The notes below the pieces were generated by a model. It did not search any database, had not been told where the DNA came from, and saw nothing but the letters and a program-made list of their open reading frames with translations. A stretch of 64,000 nucleotides of DNA from Clostridiales bacterium. Its GTDB lineage: Bacteria > Bacillota > Clostridia > Lachnospirales > Lachnospiraceae. The position numbers and the translations under genes were made by a program. Positions 35,798-44,994 of the stretch are shown here, piece by piece (position 1 is the first letter of the stretch; every line of letters begins with the position of its first letter). Location of the stretch: positions 6,143-70,142 of the forward strand of contig JAGZJZ010000032.1 in NCBI GenBank assembly GCA_018365455.1. Reading direction: 5' to 3'.

Positions 35798-37090
35798 ATG
35801 AAATTTTTTAAAAAGCAGTCACCCGGAAGGCTGATTGCATTGGGATTTGCACTGGTAATTTTGGTGGGTGCCCTGATTTTGATGTTGCCAGTATCGGTTA
35901 ATGACGGAGCGGAAGTAAGTTTTATCAATGCATTATTTACATCTACCAGCGCAGTCTGTGTAACCGGTTTGATTGCAATAGATACGGCTGAACATTTTAC
36001 GGTGTTCGGGAGAACGGTGGTAGCTCTTCTGATTCAAATCGGAGGCTTGGGGGTTACGGCTGTGGGAGTCGCTTTTATTCTTGCAGCAGGTAAACGAGTG
36101 GGGATCAGGGGGAGGCTTTTGGTAAAAGAAGCCATGAACCTGAGCAGCTTTAAAGGCGTTGTGCGTCTGGTCAAGGCAGTATTACTCATGACGCTGTGCT
36201 TTGAAGGGGCAGGAGTTATTTTAAGTTTCATTGTATTTGTTCAGGATTTTCCGCCGCTGGATGCACTGGGGATTAGTCTGTTCCATTCGGTGGCGGCGTT
36301 TAATAACTCGGGCTTTGATATTCTGGGAGGCTTGCAGAATCTGATTCCCTATCAGAGCAATGTACTTTTGAACCTGACTACCTGCGGATTGATTATTTTT
36401 GGCGGTCTGGGTTTTCTGGTTATTTTAGATATTATTCAAACACGGTCTTTTAAGAAGCTTCGGCTTCATTCAAAGGTAGTAATTACCATGAGTATTTTCC
36501 TGCTGGCAGTCGGAACGGTACTTTTGAAACTCACTGAAGATATTACCTGGCTGGGGGCGTTTTTCCAGAGCGTTTCTGCCCGTACCGCGGGATTTAGTAC
36601 ATATCCGATTGGCAGTTTTACCAATGCAGGGCTGTTTGTTTTAACGATTTTAATGTTTATTGGTGCTTCACCGGGATCTACCGGCGGAGGTATTAAGACA
36701 AGTACATTTTTTGCATTGATGCAGGCAACCAAGAGTTCTGCCACCAATCAGCACAGCTCCGCATTCCGGCGTAAGATCCCCACTGAGGTCATTACGAAGG
36801 CATTCATCATTACATTTTTGGCATTGCTGGTAGTATGTACCGGAACATTTGCACTTTGTATATTGGAACCTAACTGCACCTTTATCCAGCTGTTTTTTGA
36901 GGTCACATCCGCATTTGGTACGGTAGGGCTGTCTACCGGAATTACACCGGATCTTTGCGTGGCAAGTAAAGTCGTATTAATTATAACGATGTTTATCGGA
37001 AGGCTTGGACCGCTGACGATTGCATCACTTTGGGTATTTAAGGAGACTTCCAACGTAAGCTATACGGAAGAAACCATTATTATAGGTTAG
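35798..37090 (+). CDS. TrkH/KtrB-family potassium uptake channel subunit
   Basis: This 430-residue membrane protein has four repeated pore-loop units. Selectivity-filter-like segments are TSTSAVCVTGL, HSVAAFNNSGFD, SVSARTAGFST and VTSAFGTVGLSTG. It moves K+ (often with Na+) and is gated by the TrkA/KtrA protein encoded 78 bases downstream. AGGAGG lies before the ATG. The length matches KtrB better than proteobacterial TrkH. Confidence 0.93.
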   Translation: MKFFKKQSPGRLIALGFALVILVGALILMLPVSVNDGAEVSFINALFTSTSAVCVTGLIAIDTAEHFTVFGRTVVALLIQIGGLGVTAVGVAFILAAGKRVGIRGRLLVKEAMNLSSFKGVVRLVKAVLLMTLCFEGAGVILSFIVFVQDFPPLDALGISLFHSVAAFNNSGFDILGGLQNLIPYQSNVLLNLTTCGLIIFGGLGFLVILDIIQTRSFKKLRLHSKVVITMSIFLLAVGTVLLKLTEDITWLGAFFQSVSARTAGFSTYPIGSFTNAGLFVLTILMFIGASPGSTGGGIKTSTFFALMQATKSSATNQHSSAFRRKIPTEVITKAFIITFLALLVVCTGTFALCILEPNCTFIQLFFEVTSAFGTVGLSTGITPDLCVASKVVLIITMFIGRLGPLTIASLWVFKETSNVSYTEETIIIG

Positions 37091-37168
37091 GCGTTATCAG
37101 CTGCATAGCCGGCTGTATGGAACTTAGAATATCTTTTATAGAAAATAGTAAACAGAAAGGTTAAGATT

Positions 37169-37837
37169 ATGAGAAGAAATAGAGAAACATATTCCTATGG
37201 TATTATCGGGCTTGGGAGATTTGGAACTGCTCTGGCTAAAACCCTGTCAGAAGCTGGAGAAGAAGTGATTGTAATTGACAATACAGAGAGTAAAGTAAAG
37301 GAATTGAGGCAATACACAGAAAATGCATTTGTGGCTGAGACCCTTACAAAAGAAGTCCTGGAGGAAATCGGAATTCAAAATTGTGATACGGTGGTAGTCT
37401 GCATTGGTGAGAAAATTGATACCAGTATTCTTACAACGCTCAATGTTGTAAGCTTGGGAGTGCCCAGAGTCATTGCAAAAGCCATCAGCCCCGATCAGGG
37501 AGCCGTTCTAGAAAAAATAGGGGCACAGGTGGTATATCCGGAAAGCGATATGGCGGTACGACTTGCGAACCGATTGCTTGCCAACAGCGTTTTAGATTAT
37601 ATCTCCCTGAATAATAATGTGGAAATTACGGAAATAAAATTATCCGGTTCACTGGTGGATAAAAGTATTGTGGAAGCGGATCTGCGTCAGAAGTTTGGGC
37701 TGAATATCATTGCGATTGAGCGGGGGAATAAAACGGATATTGAGATTAACCCCCATTACCGTTTCTCTGAGGGAGACATAATCGTAGTAGTTGGGAAAAA
37801 GGATAATGTACAGAAATTTGAAGATTCCCTGAATTAA
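37169..37837 (+). CDS. TrkA/KtrA-family potassium channel regulator
   Basis: This 222-residue protein has an RCK_N Rossmann domain (YGIIGLGRFGTALAKTL, then VIVIDNTESKVKEL) and an RCK_C domain (about 140-222, ending GDIIVVVGKKDNVQKFE). It forms the cytosolic gating ring on the preceding channel subunit and binds nucleotides, with c-di-AMP at the C-terminal domain in relatives. It is in an operon with the channel gene. Confidence 0.94.
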   Translation: MRRNRETYSYGIIGLGRFGTALAKTLSEAGEEVIVIDNTESKVKELRQYTENAFVAETLTKEVLEEIGIQNCDTVVVCIGEKIDTSILTTLNVVSLGVPRVIAKAISPDQGAVLEKIGAQVVYPESDMAVRLANRLLANSVLDYISLNNNVEITEIKLSGSLVDKSIVEADLRQKFGLNIIAIERGNKTDIEINPHYRFSEGDIIVVVGKKDNVQKFEDSLN

Positions 37838-37854
37838 TTCAGAATCAAAATCCC

Positions 37855-37886
37855 TTGACATTCCACCGCACTGGAAGGTTTACAAT
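37855..37886 (+). promoter_or_regulatory. MerR-type promoter with long spacer
   Basis: TTGACA (37855-37860) and TACAAT (37881-37886) are 20 bases apart. The spacer holds the dyad TTCC-N8-GGAA. A 19-20-base spacer bent by a bound MerR protein is the hallmark of this class, so the gene downstream is probably autoregulated. Confidence 0.75.
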
Positions 37887-37908
37887 AAGTGTAACAAGGA
37901 GGCGGAAC

Positions 37909-38703
37909 ATGTATAAGATAAGTGAATTTTCTAAAATTACCCGGTTGACGGTGAAATCTCTGCGCTATTATGATGAGGAAGGCATATTGAAGCCGTCCTG
38001 CAGAGCTGACAACGGTTACCGCTTTTATAACGGGGAAGATTTCAAAAAAGCAGAACTGATTCAGTTTCTCCGGGATTTGGATTTCGGTATTGCACAAGTG
38101 AAGGAGATTCTGGAAAACTGCGAAAGTGCAGAAGATCTGTCCTACTATCTGGAAGAAAAGCAGGAGATGATCCGCAGGCAGATTCAAAAAGAAAAGGAAC
38201 TTATCCGCCGGATGGACCGCTGCCTGAAGCCCAAAGAAGCGGAGGTGGAATTGATGGAATATAAAATTGAGCTGAAAAGCTTTCCGGCAATTACAGCTGC
38301 TTCCATGAGATATCGTGGAAGGTATCAGGATATGGGGAAATATATGTCTGATATTTATAAGGAAGTGAAAGGAAGAGGAGCCGGTGAGCCATTTTGCTGT
38401 TATTACGACGATGATTTTCAGGAAGAAGCGGATATTGAAATCTGTGTCCCCACAAAAGGCATCGTTGATGGGAAAAATATCAGTTGCAAACAGCTGCCGG
38501 CTGTTCCAAAGGCAGTCTGCACAACACATACAGGCAGTTATGAGGAGCTGCACAGAGCTTATAAAGCGCTGCTTGACTTTGCCAGAGATCGTGGATTCAC
38601 CTGCCTGACCCCATCCAGGGAAATATACCATAAGGGACCGGGTATGATTTTTAAAGGAAATTCAAATAAATATGTCACCGAAATTGTAATACCCTTTCAA
38701 TGA
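37909..38703 (+). CDS. MerR-family regulator with GyrI-like effector domain
   Basis: This 264-residue protein has an N-terminal MerR winged helix (MYKISEFSKITRLTVKSLRYY, YRFYNGEDFKKAELIQFL) and a coiled-coil dimer helix (about 75-110). A C-terminal GyrI/BacR-like ligand-binding domain (about 120-264) resembles BmrR-type multidrug sensors. AAGGAGG lies six bases before the ATG at 37909. No transporter gene lies directly beside it in the same direction; targets beyond itself are unknown. Confidence 0.9.
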   Translation: MYKISEFSKITRLTVKSLRYYDEEGILKPSCRADNGYRFYNGEDFKKAELIQFLRDLDFGIAQVKEILENCESAEDLSYYLEEKQEMIRRQIQKEKELIRRMDRCLKPKEAEVELMEYKIELKSFPAITAASMRYRGRYQDMGKYMSDIYKEVKGRGAGEPFCCYYDDDFQEEADIEICVPTKGIVDGKNISCKQLPAVPKAVCTTHTGSYEELHRAYKALLDFARDRGFTCLTPSREIYHKGPGMIFKGNSNKYVTEIVIPFQ

Positions 38704-38725
38704 CCGGGATATTAAGACCGGGATA

Positions 38726-39757
38726 TTAAAGCAGAAAGAGAAGTCCCATTGCTAATACAGTCTGCATGGTTCCTACCAGACCGCCATACAGCATGGACTT
38801 TGGACCCTCATTTAAAAGATCCTGGAATTTAACCCGCATTCCGATGGCGGCCAGAGCGATGATTTCAAACTGCCCGCTTACCAGTTTTGCTGCCTTAACC
38901 AGGGGGAGTGGGACGATACCGAAACTGCTTATGATACTGAAGATAAAAAATCCTATGATAAACCAGGGGATTCCGCAGGAAATTTTTTTGCTGTGGGAAT
39001 CCTTTTTTTGTTTCCCTAAGAACAGCTTTTCTCCGTCAGCAGTGTTCATTTTGGAAAAGACCAAAGCTACCACAACCAAAAATACAATTCGGATAATTTT
39101 AAAAATTGTTGCCATCTGTACAACATCATCGTTGATAAATTTTGCTGAGGCAATGACCTGGCCAATAGACTGCAGAATTCCGCCGATCATACCGGATGTA
39201 TGGATGATCTCATCGTGATAGAGTATTCCTGTGATGAGGGGAAGGATCACCATCAGAAAGGTACCGGTAATATTTACAATGGTAATGGAAATTCCTTTGT
39301 CTTTTGCATCTGCATCAATTACTGGAGATATGGTTCCAATGGCTGAGGAACCACAGACGGCATTCCCGGCGCACATCAAAAGGCAGAATTTTTTGCGAAA
39401 GCCCAGCCGCTTGCCGATGAGGTAGGTTCCGGTGATGGTAAATGCCATCTGCAGTGCAATGAAAAGAATGCCGAAGATGCCAACGCCAAGGATATCAGAC
39501 AGGTGAAGTGTAAGCCCGGTGAGGACAATGGAATACTCCAAAAGCCTGGATTCAGAGAACTTACACCCTTTGTTCAGGGAATCCCTGTTTAAAAATGTAT
39601 TGCCGCAAAGGATGCCGATGCCAATGGCAAACAGGGCAGAGCCCACAGCCGGGACAAAAGAACTGATTATCTGGGCAATGCCGGAAATCACCAGGCAGAC
39701 GATGAAACCAGGGATTAAATTTTTCAGTGGTTCGGTAAATTTTTTCAAAACATACAC
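38726..39757 (-). CDS. YeiH/UPF0324-family putative sulfate exporter
   Basis: This 343-residue protein has about ten hydrophobic segments and the family signature CGNTFLNRD, MCAGNAVCGSSAIGTISPVI. UPF0324 proteins are annotated as sulfate or sulfonate exporters, on limited evidence. GAAGGAG precedes the ATG. It is divergent from a LysR gene across 106 AT-rich bases, the same arrangement as yeiH/yeiE in enterobacteria. Confidence 0.88.
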   Translation of the reverse strand: MYVLKKFTEPLKNLIPGFIVCLVISGIAQIISSFVPAVGSALFAIGIGILCGNTFLNRDSLNKGCKFSESRLLEYSIVLTGLTLHLSDILGVGIFGILFIALQMAFTITGTYLIGKRLGFRKKFCLLMCAGNAVCGSSAIGTISPVIDADAKDKGISITIVNITGTFLMVILPLITGILYHDEIIHTSGMIGGILQSIGQVIASAKFINDDVVQMATIFKIIRIVFLVVVALVFSKMNTADGEKLFLGKQKKDSHSKKISCGIPWFIIGFFIFSIISSFGIVPLPLVKAAKLVSGQFEIIALAAIGMRVKFQDLLNEGPKSMLYGGLVGTMQTVLAMGLLFLL

Positions 39758-39863
39758 TCCTTCATATTTTTATTTTTGATTCCTGTTGATTTTACCATCA
39801 ATTGGATATAAAATAAAATTATTAATTTTTATAAAATTATAATTTAAACTTATAAGGAGAATT

Positions 39864-40775
39864 ATGTTAGACTATAGAATCAAGACGTTTCTGGAATTGT
39901 GCAGATTAAAAAATTATACAAAGACGGCACATTCCCTGCATATCACCCAGCCAGCAGTGACCCAGCATATCCAGTATTTAGAACGGGAATACGGCATGAA
40001 CCTGTTTGACCATGAGGCAAGAGAGCTTACCCTCACACCCAAAGGGCAGTTGTTTTACTGGTCTGCGCTGACCATGGAGGCAAACAGCCGGAAGATTCAT
40101 GAGCTGATGAAGCAGCCTGTGGCTGCGGCAAGGTATTTCCGGTTTGGAGCTACCCTAAGCATTGGAGAGTATCTGATGCCGCCGATTTTAACCGCGTATC
40201 TGAAGGAATATCCTCAAAACAGACTGTCCATGCTGGTTGAAAATACTGAGACTCTGCTGAAAAAACTGGATGAGGGAGAAATTGATTTTGCAGTGGTAGA
40301 GGGAAGATTTGACAAGGATGCCTACAGCCATGTGCTCTTGGCAAACGAAGGTTTTATTGCAGTCTGCTCCGGTAATTTTCCCATACGGGAGAATCTGCTG
40401 ATGGATGATATCACCGGATATCCCCTGATTATCCGGGAAAAAGGTTCCGGTACCAGGTGGATTCTGGAGGATATACTGGCGGAACATAATTTAAGCATAG
40501 GGCAGTTTGAACAGCTGAATGAAATGGGGAATTTTGCCGTGATCAAACATCTGGTACGGGAAGGGCTGGGCCTGACTTTTGCCTACGAATCCGTGGTGGG
40601 AAAAGAGATCCGGGAAGGAACCTTAAAAAAAGTGGATATTCAAAATTTTCGGGCGGCAAGGGAATTTAACTTTGTTTATTTAAAAGACAGCATATTTGAA
40701 AAAGAATACCTGGAATTTTACCGGTACTGTATGCAAAAGAAGGAAGGAAGCAGCGATTATGAAAACCTATCATGA
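39864..40775 (+). CDS. LysR-family regulator (CysL/YeiE-like)
   Basis: This 303-residue protein has the LysR HTH (LKNYTKTAHSLHITQPAVTQ, residues about 14-34) and a periplasmic-binding-type effector domain (about 90-295). The divergent YeiH-type exporter is the obvious target. The AT-rich intergenic region (39758-39863) has T-N11-A-like and inverted segments suited to LysR binding. AAGGAG lies before the ATG. Confidence 0.9.
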   Translation: MLDYRIKTFLELCRLKNYTKTAHSLHITQPAVTQHIQYLEREYGMNLFDHEARELTLTPKGQLFYWSALTMEANSRKIHELMKQPVAAARYFRFGATLSIGEYLMPPILTAYLKEYPQNRLSMLVENTETLLKKLDEGEIDFAVVEGRFDKDAYSHVLLANEGFIAVCSGNFPIRENLLMDDITGYPLIIREKGSGTRWILEDILAEHNLSIGQFEQLNEMGNFAVIKHLVREGLGLTFAYESVVGKEIREGTLKKVDIQNFRAAREFNFVYLKDSIFEKEYLEFYRYCMQKKEGSSDYENLS

Positions 40776-40812
40776 CGTAGAACTTCCAACAATGGTTCTG
40801 ATTATCTGCCGA

Positions 40813-41436
40813 CTACTTTTCTCCGATTACACACAGCCATCCGTTTCGCGGATGTTTACGAACACGGATTTTAGAAAATCCTGCACCCTGCATGGCTTTT
40901 TTTAATCCGATTGCAGAAGGAATATGCATGTTCAAAAGAGCGGTCACTTCTGCATATTTATCCGCGTCATCTTCTTGCTGTACCATTTCACATATGACTG
41001 CAAATCTGCCTCCTGGCTTTAAAACTCGGAGAACTTCCTTTAAGTCAGAATGGATGTCCGGCCAGAAATAGATGGTCTCAATGGCAGTTGCCAGGTCAAA
41101 TACGTTATCTCTGAAGGGCAGGTTAGAGACACTTGCTTTTAAAATATCAGCCCTGCCGTTTGCAATATAATGGCTGTTTTCTTTTAGGGCACGTTCAATG
41201 CAAAGAGGAGAGTAGTCTACGCCGTAGACTTTTCCCTGGGGAATTAATTTTAACAGGCGGCGCACCGCTTTTCCGCCCCCGCATCCGATATCCAGTGCTT
41301 TGCAGTCAGGTGCGGGATCCAACTGGTAAAGTGCCCATTTTGTCAGCCTCGCATGCCCCAGGTTCATTTTATGAATCATCAGACTGCCCCATTTTCCTTC
41401 CGGGCGCCGGGCATTTTTGGTAAGTTTTTTTATCAT
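40813..41436 (-). CDS. Class I SAM-dependent methyltransferase
   Basis: This 207-residue protein has a Methyltransf_11-type fold: motif I ALDIGCGGGKAVRRL, motif II acidic VYGVDYS, motif IV DLATAIETIYFW and post-motif VLKPGGRFAVICEM. The substrate is unknown, perhaps a small molecule. The start is ATG at 41436 with AAAAGGAG nine bases upstream; a TTG eleven codons earlier has no ribosome site. The promoter at 41522-41550 drives it. Confidence 0.88.
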   Translation of the reverse strand: MIKKLTKNARRPEGKWGSLMIHKMNLGHARLTKWALYQLDPAPDCKALDIGCGGGKAVRRLLKLIPQGKVYGVDYSPLCIERALKENSHYIANGRADILKASVSNLPFRDNVFDLATAIETIYFWPDIHSDLKEVLRVLKPGGRFAVICEMVQQEDDADKYAEVTALLNMHIPSAIGLKKAMQGAGFSKIRVRKHPRNGWLCVIGEK

Positions 41437-41521
41437 ATTCTGTGGCTCCTTTTCTGGAGTATTTTCCAATACTTATCGTGCAAGTTTTTAATACTCTCTT
41501 GTGTAAAAGTTCGTACAATCC

Positions 41522-41550
41522 ATTATAAAACGGAGAGTGAAGTGTGTCAA
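41522..41550 (-). promoter_or_regulatory. Consensus promoter of the methyltransferase gene
   Basis: On the minus strand TTGACA (41550-41545) and TATAAT (41527-41522) are perfect and 17 bases apart, 86 bases before the ATG at 41436. This is the strongest promoter match in the window. Confidence 0.85.
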
Positions 41551-41591
41551 CGCATGACCAATCCAAAAAAATGCCAGAAAATCCAGAGCAA

Positions 41592-41614
41592 AATTTGTCC
41601 AATATGCACAAATT
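41592..41614. promoter_or_regulatory. Inverted repeat, possible operator
   Basis: AATTTGT and ACAAATT are perfect 7-bp arms around nine bases. It lies in the divergent gap 41437-41772, upstream of the sugar-binding-protein promoter, where an AraC or other regulator could bind. Confidence 0.4.
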
Positions 41615-41679
41615 AAAAAGTAAATATAGTTTGAAAAATACGGAAAATCAATTTTATTTATGCACTTTTTATATGTATA

Positions 41680-41708
41680 TTGACTTAAAAGTAAGTTTCG
41701 TATAGAAT
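41680..41708 (+). promoter_or_regulatory. Promoter of the second sugar transport operon
   Basis: TTGACT (41680-41685) and TAGAAT (41703-41708) are 17 bases apart, 64 bases before the lipoprotein start. Confidence 0.7.
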
Positions 41709-41772
41709 GTCAACATATCAGATAGGAGCAGTACAAACTAACGAAAATGAAAAAGAAATGGAGAGGTAATTT

Positions 41773-43140
41773 ATGAAAATGAAAAGAGCTTTAGCATGGT
41801 TATTGGCGGGAACTATGGCTGCTGGTTTGATGGGGTGTGGCGGCAGTACAGACAGCAAGAGTACAGGCAGTAATAGTACAGAAAGTAAAAGTACAGAGGC
41901 GGCAAAAGATGGTACTAAAAATGAGACGCAGGCGGCAGCTTCCGGAGACCAGATTACCTTACGCATGGCATGGTGGGGATCACAAAGCCGTCATGATGCT
42001 ACCAATAAGGTGATTGAAATGTATGAGGAACAGAATCCCAATGTAAAAATAGAAGCGGAATTCTATGACTTTGACAGCTATTTTACAAAGCTGGATACGT
42101 TAGTAGCCGCTGATGACGTATGGGATATTTTTCAGCTGGGAGGAAATTTCCCTAAATACGAAAACAACATTGAAATGCTTGGCAGCTATATGGATCAAGG
42201 AACAATTGATGTAAGTGATACTACGGAATCATTTTTGAAAACAACCCAGAATAACAATGGGGACCAGGTAGGAATTTCTATTGGAACCAATACGTATGGA
42301 ATCGCTTATGACCCGGCTGTTTTTAAAGAGGCCGGCCTGACTGAGCCATTGGATGACTGGACCTGGGAGGAATGGAAGGAGGATTGTCTGGCTATCACAG
42401 AAAAGCTGGGTATTTTTGGTACTTCTAAAATGGATAACTTTATAGCCGGTGTAACCCAGAGAGTATCCCAGACAGAAAAAGATGCCAATTTCTTCAATAA
42501 GGAAGGAAACGGTCTTGCCTGGACAGATGCGAAGCCAATAGCTGATTATCTGTCTATGATAAAAGAACTCACCGATGCAGGCGCCTATCCCGATGCAGGA
42601 GCTATTAAAGAAATTAAAGACATCGAGAATGATTATCTGGTGACCGGCGATGCGGGAATGACCTGGGTTGCATCCAACCAGATCAACTCCATCATCAATG
42701 CTGCAGGAAGGGAAATTAAGATTGCACCGGTGCCCCGGATTACCAAGGACGGCGCATACGGTATGATTGTCCAGTCTTCCCAGATGCTTTCCATTTCCAA
42801 AAATTCAAAACAAAAGGAAGAAGCAGCGAAATTTTTGAATTACTTTGTCAATGACCTGGAGGCAAATAAAGTGCTGAATGGTGAGCGGGGTGTTCCTATT
42901 ATGACGAAAGTAAGAGATGAGGTTAAGGCACAGGCTGATGATGCAAATAAGGTGATTTATGATTTCGTGGATAAAATAGGAAAATTCCCGTTGGAGGACA
43001 GTAACGTAATCAGTCCCGAACCGAAAACGGAAATAGAAGACCAGGATAAGCTGCTGGTAGAGAAAGTGCAGTATGGAGAATTGACACCAGAGGAAGCAGC
43101 GCAGAAACTGGTAGAGTTTGCCCAGAGCAAATTTAAATAA
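41773..43140 (+). CDS. Sugar ABC transporter substrate-binding lipoprotein (second locus)
   Basis: This 455-residue lipoprotein has a signal peptide with lipobox LMGC (Cys22) and a Ser/Thr/Lys-rich linker to about residue 55. A family 1 sugar-binding domain follows (MAWWGSQSRHDATNKVIEMY, GISIGTNTYGIAYDP). It belongs to the group that pairs with LplB/LplC- or UgpAE-type permeases. The downstream GH4 LplD-like enzyme hints at a galacturonide or related pectic oligosaccharide as ligand, which is inference. GAGAGG precedes the ATG. Confidence 0.92.
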   Translation: MKMKRALAWLLAGTMAAGLMGCGGSTDSKSTGSNSTESKSTEAAKDGTKNETQAAASGDQITLRMAWWGSQSRHDATNKVIEMYEEQNPNVKIEAEFYDFDSYFTKLDTLVAADDVWDIFQLGGNFPKYENNIEMLGSYMDQGTIDVSDTTESFLKTTQNNNGDQVGISIGTNTYGIAYDPAVFKEAGLTEPLDDWTWEEWKEDCLAITEKLGIFGTSKMDNFIAGVTQRVSQTEKDANFFNKEGNGLAWTDAKPIADYLSMIKELTDAGAYPDAGAIKEIKDIENDYLVTGDAGMTWVASNQINSIINAAGREIKIAPVPRITKDGAYGMIVQSSQMLSISKNSKQKEEAAKFLNYFVNDLEANKVLNGERGVPIMTKVRDEVKAQADDANKVIYDFVDKIGKFPLEDSNVISPEPKTEIEDQDKLLVEKVQYGELTPEEAAQKLVEFAQSKFK

Positions 43141-43158
43141 TCGTTTGAGGATTCCAGA

Positions 43159-43188
43159 AGCCTGTTTGAACACCGGTTCGGACACGCT
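43159..43188 (+). repeat. Intra-operon hairpin of the AGCGTGTTTGAA family
   Basis: AGCCTGTTTGAAC and GTTCGGACACGCT form an imperfect stem around a short loop, 19 bases after the lipoprotein stop. Both arms are variants of the dispersed AGCGTGTTTGAA repeat. The place matches where binding-protein operons keep a message-stabilising hairpin. Confidence 0.55.
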
Positions 43189-43210
43189 CCAGAAGAATAG
43201 GAGACTAGAT

Positions 43211-44119
43211 ATGGAAAAGAAACAAAACAATAAACTCCGGAAGTTTATACATCACAACAATACGGCAGGTTATCTGTTTTCACTGCCGTTTATCGTTGGA
43301 TTCCTGGGATTTACCCTGATTCCGATATTAGTATCCATGTACTACTCGGTAACAGATTATAAATTAGGACAGGATGCTTCCTTTATCGGCATGGAGAATT
43401 ATTTCAGCCTGCTGGCAGATGAACGGTTTCTGAATTCTATGAAAGTGACCATTATTTATGTTGTGATTTCGGTACCCGTTAAATTGGCATTTGCACTGCT
43501 GGTAGCATATCTGCTGACGAAGAAGCGAAAAGGCGTTACTTTTTACCGGTCGTTATATTATGTGCCATCCCTGATCGGCGGCAGTATTGCGGTAGCGCTG
43601 GTATGGAAGACAATCTTTTCTACCAGAGGCCTTGCCAATGCCATTCTCACCGGAATCGGCATGAAGAAGATCTCCTGGCTGGGGGATCCAAACGCGGCAA
43701 TGGGCATTCTCATTGCCATGGCTGCATGGCAGTTTGGTTCTTCTATGATCATTTTTGCAGCCGGGTTAAAGGAAATTCCGGGCAGTTATTACGAAGCGGC
43801 AGACATTGACGGTGCAAATAAGTTTCAGCGGTTTTTCAGAATTACACTGCCCTGTCTGTCCCCGATTATTCTGTATAATCTGGTCATGCAGACCATTTCC
43901 GCATTTATGTCCTTTACCCAGGCATTTGTAATAACCCAGGGCGGACCAAACGATGCAACGAACTTTTATGCACTGTATGTATACAAACATGCTTTCCAGT
44001 ATTCTAATATGGGTTATGCCAGCGCCATGTCCTGGATCATGCTGGTGCTCATCAGCATCGTGACACTTGTGATATTCAAATCGTCTAAGTTCTGGGTATT
44101 CCAGGAATCAGACCAATAG
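43211..44119 (+). CDS. Sugar ABC transporter permease, first subunit (second locus)
   Basis: This 302-residue six-helix permease has the EAA loop YYEAADIDGANKFQRFFRI (about 195-214). The ATG at 43211 is preferred, with AGGAG ahead. The frame extends 31 codons further upstream through the hairpin and into the lipoprotein gene, but that segment lacks membrane-protein character. It forms a heterodimer with the next permease; no ATPase is encoded here. Confidence 0.92.
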   Translation: MEKKQNNKLRKFIHHNNTAGYLFSLPFIVGFLGFTLIPILVSMYYSVTDYKLGQDASFIGMENYFSLLADERFLNSMKVTIIYVVISVPVKLAFALLVAYLLTKKRKGVTFYRSLYYVPSLIGGSIAVALVWKTIFSTRGLANAILTGIGMKKISWLGDPNAAMGILIAMAAWQFGSSMIIFAAGLKEIPGSYYEAADIDGANKFQRFFRITLPCLSPIILYNLVMQTISAFMSFTQAFVITQGGPNDATNFYALYVYKHAFQYSNMGYASAMSWIMLVLISIVTLVIFKSSKFWVFQESDQ

Positions 44120-44140
44120 GCCAAAGGAGGTTAAGCTGAC

Positions 44141-44989
44141 ATGGGAATGAAAACAAAACATCGCTTTGGCACTTTCTTCTACCACCTGTTTGTCTGCGGA
44201 TTTGGGCTGATTATGATTTATCCGGTCCTCTGGATGATCAGTGGTGCCTTTAAAAATAATGTGGAAATACTAAATGGCGGGCTGAAGCTGCTGCCTCCCA
44301 GCTGGAGGTTTGAGAATTTTACCAACGGCTGGTCCGGATTTGGCGGAATCTCTTTTGGCAGATTCTTTGCAAATTCCTTTATCGTAGCGGGTATCTCAAC
44401 GGCTGCAACCGTATTCAGTTCGGCATGTGTTGCATATGCGTTTGCCCGTATTAAATTTAGGGGGAGTAAGATCTGGTTTACAGCCATGATCTGTACGATG
44501 ATGCTTCCGGCGCAGATTATTCTGGTGCCCCAGTATATTATCTATAACAGGCTTGGCTGGGTGGGGACTTTTTTACCTTTGATTCTGCCGCATTTTTTTG
44601 GTCAGGCATTCTTTATCTATCAGATGATGCAATTTGCAAAAGGGATTCCAAGGGAACTGGATGAAGCCGCTACCATAGACGGATGCAGCAAATATTCTAT
44701 TTTTACCCGGATTATTTTCCCGCTGCTGAAACCGTCCATTGTTACAACGGTAATCATTCAGTTTTACTGGAAGTGGGATGACTTTATGGCGCCTATGATC
44801 TATCTGAATAAGCCCAAGATGTATACGGCATCTATCGCAATTAAGCAGTTTGCGGATGCCTCTTCAACAACGGATTACGGGGCAATGTTCGCTATGTCTA
44901 CCTGCTCTTTGGTCCCGGTATTTCTTATATTTCTGATTTTTAACAAATATCTGGTGGAAGGAATCAGCACCAGCGGATTGAAAGGATAG
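44141..44989 (+). CDS. Sugar ABC transporter permease, second subunit (second locus)
   Basis: This 282-residue MalG-like permease has the EAA loop LDEAATIDGCSKYSIFTRI (about 173-191). AAAGGAGG lies upstream, 21 bases after the first permease. It ends five bases before the glycosidase gene, so transport and hydrolysis are co-transcribed. Confidence 0.92.
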   Translation: MGMKTKHRFGTFFYHLFVCGFGLIMIYPVLWMISGAFKNNVEILNGGLKLLPPSWRFENFTNGWSGFGGISFGRFFANSFIVAGISTAATVFSSACVAYAFARIKFRGSKIWFTAMICTMMLPAQIILVPQYIIYNRLGWVGTFLPLILPHFFGQAFFIYQMMQFAKGIPRELDEAATIDGCSKYSIFTRIIFPLLKPSIVTTVIIQFYWKWDDFMAPMIYLNKPKMYTASIAIKQFADASSTTDYGAMFAMSTCSLVPVFLIFLIFNKYLVEGISTSGLKG

Positions 44990-44994
44990 ATGCG

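Noticed and set aside
37834..38631. 265-codon minus-strand open frame opposite the MerR gene
   Set aside because: The MerR frame has a promoter, ribosome site and recognisable domains; the antisense frame has none.
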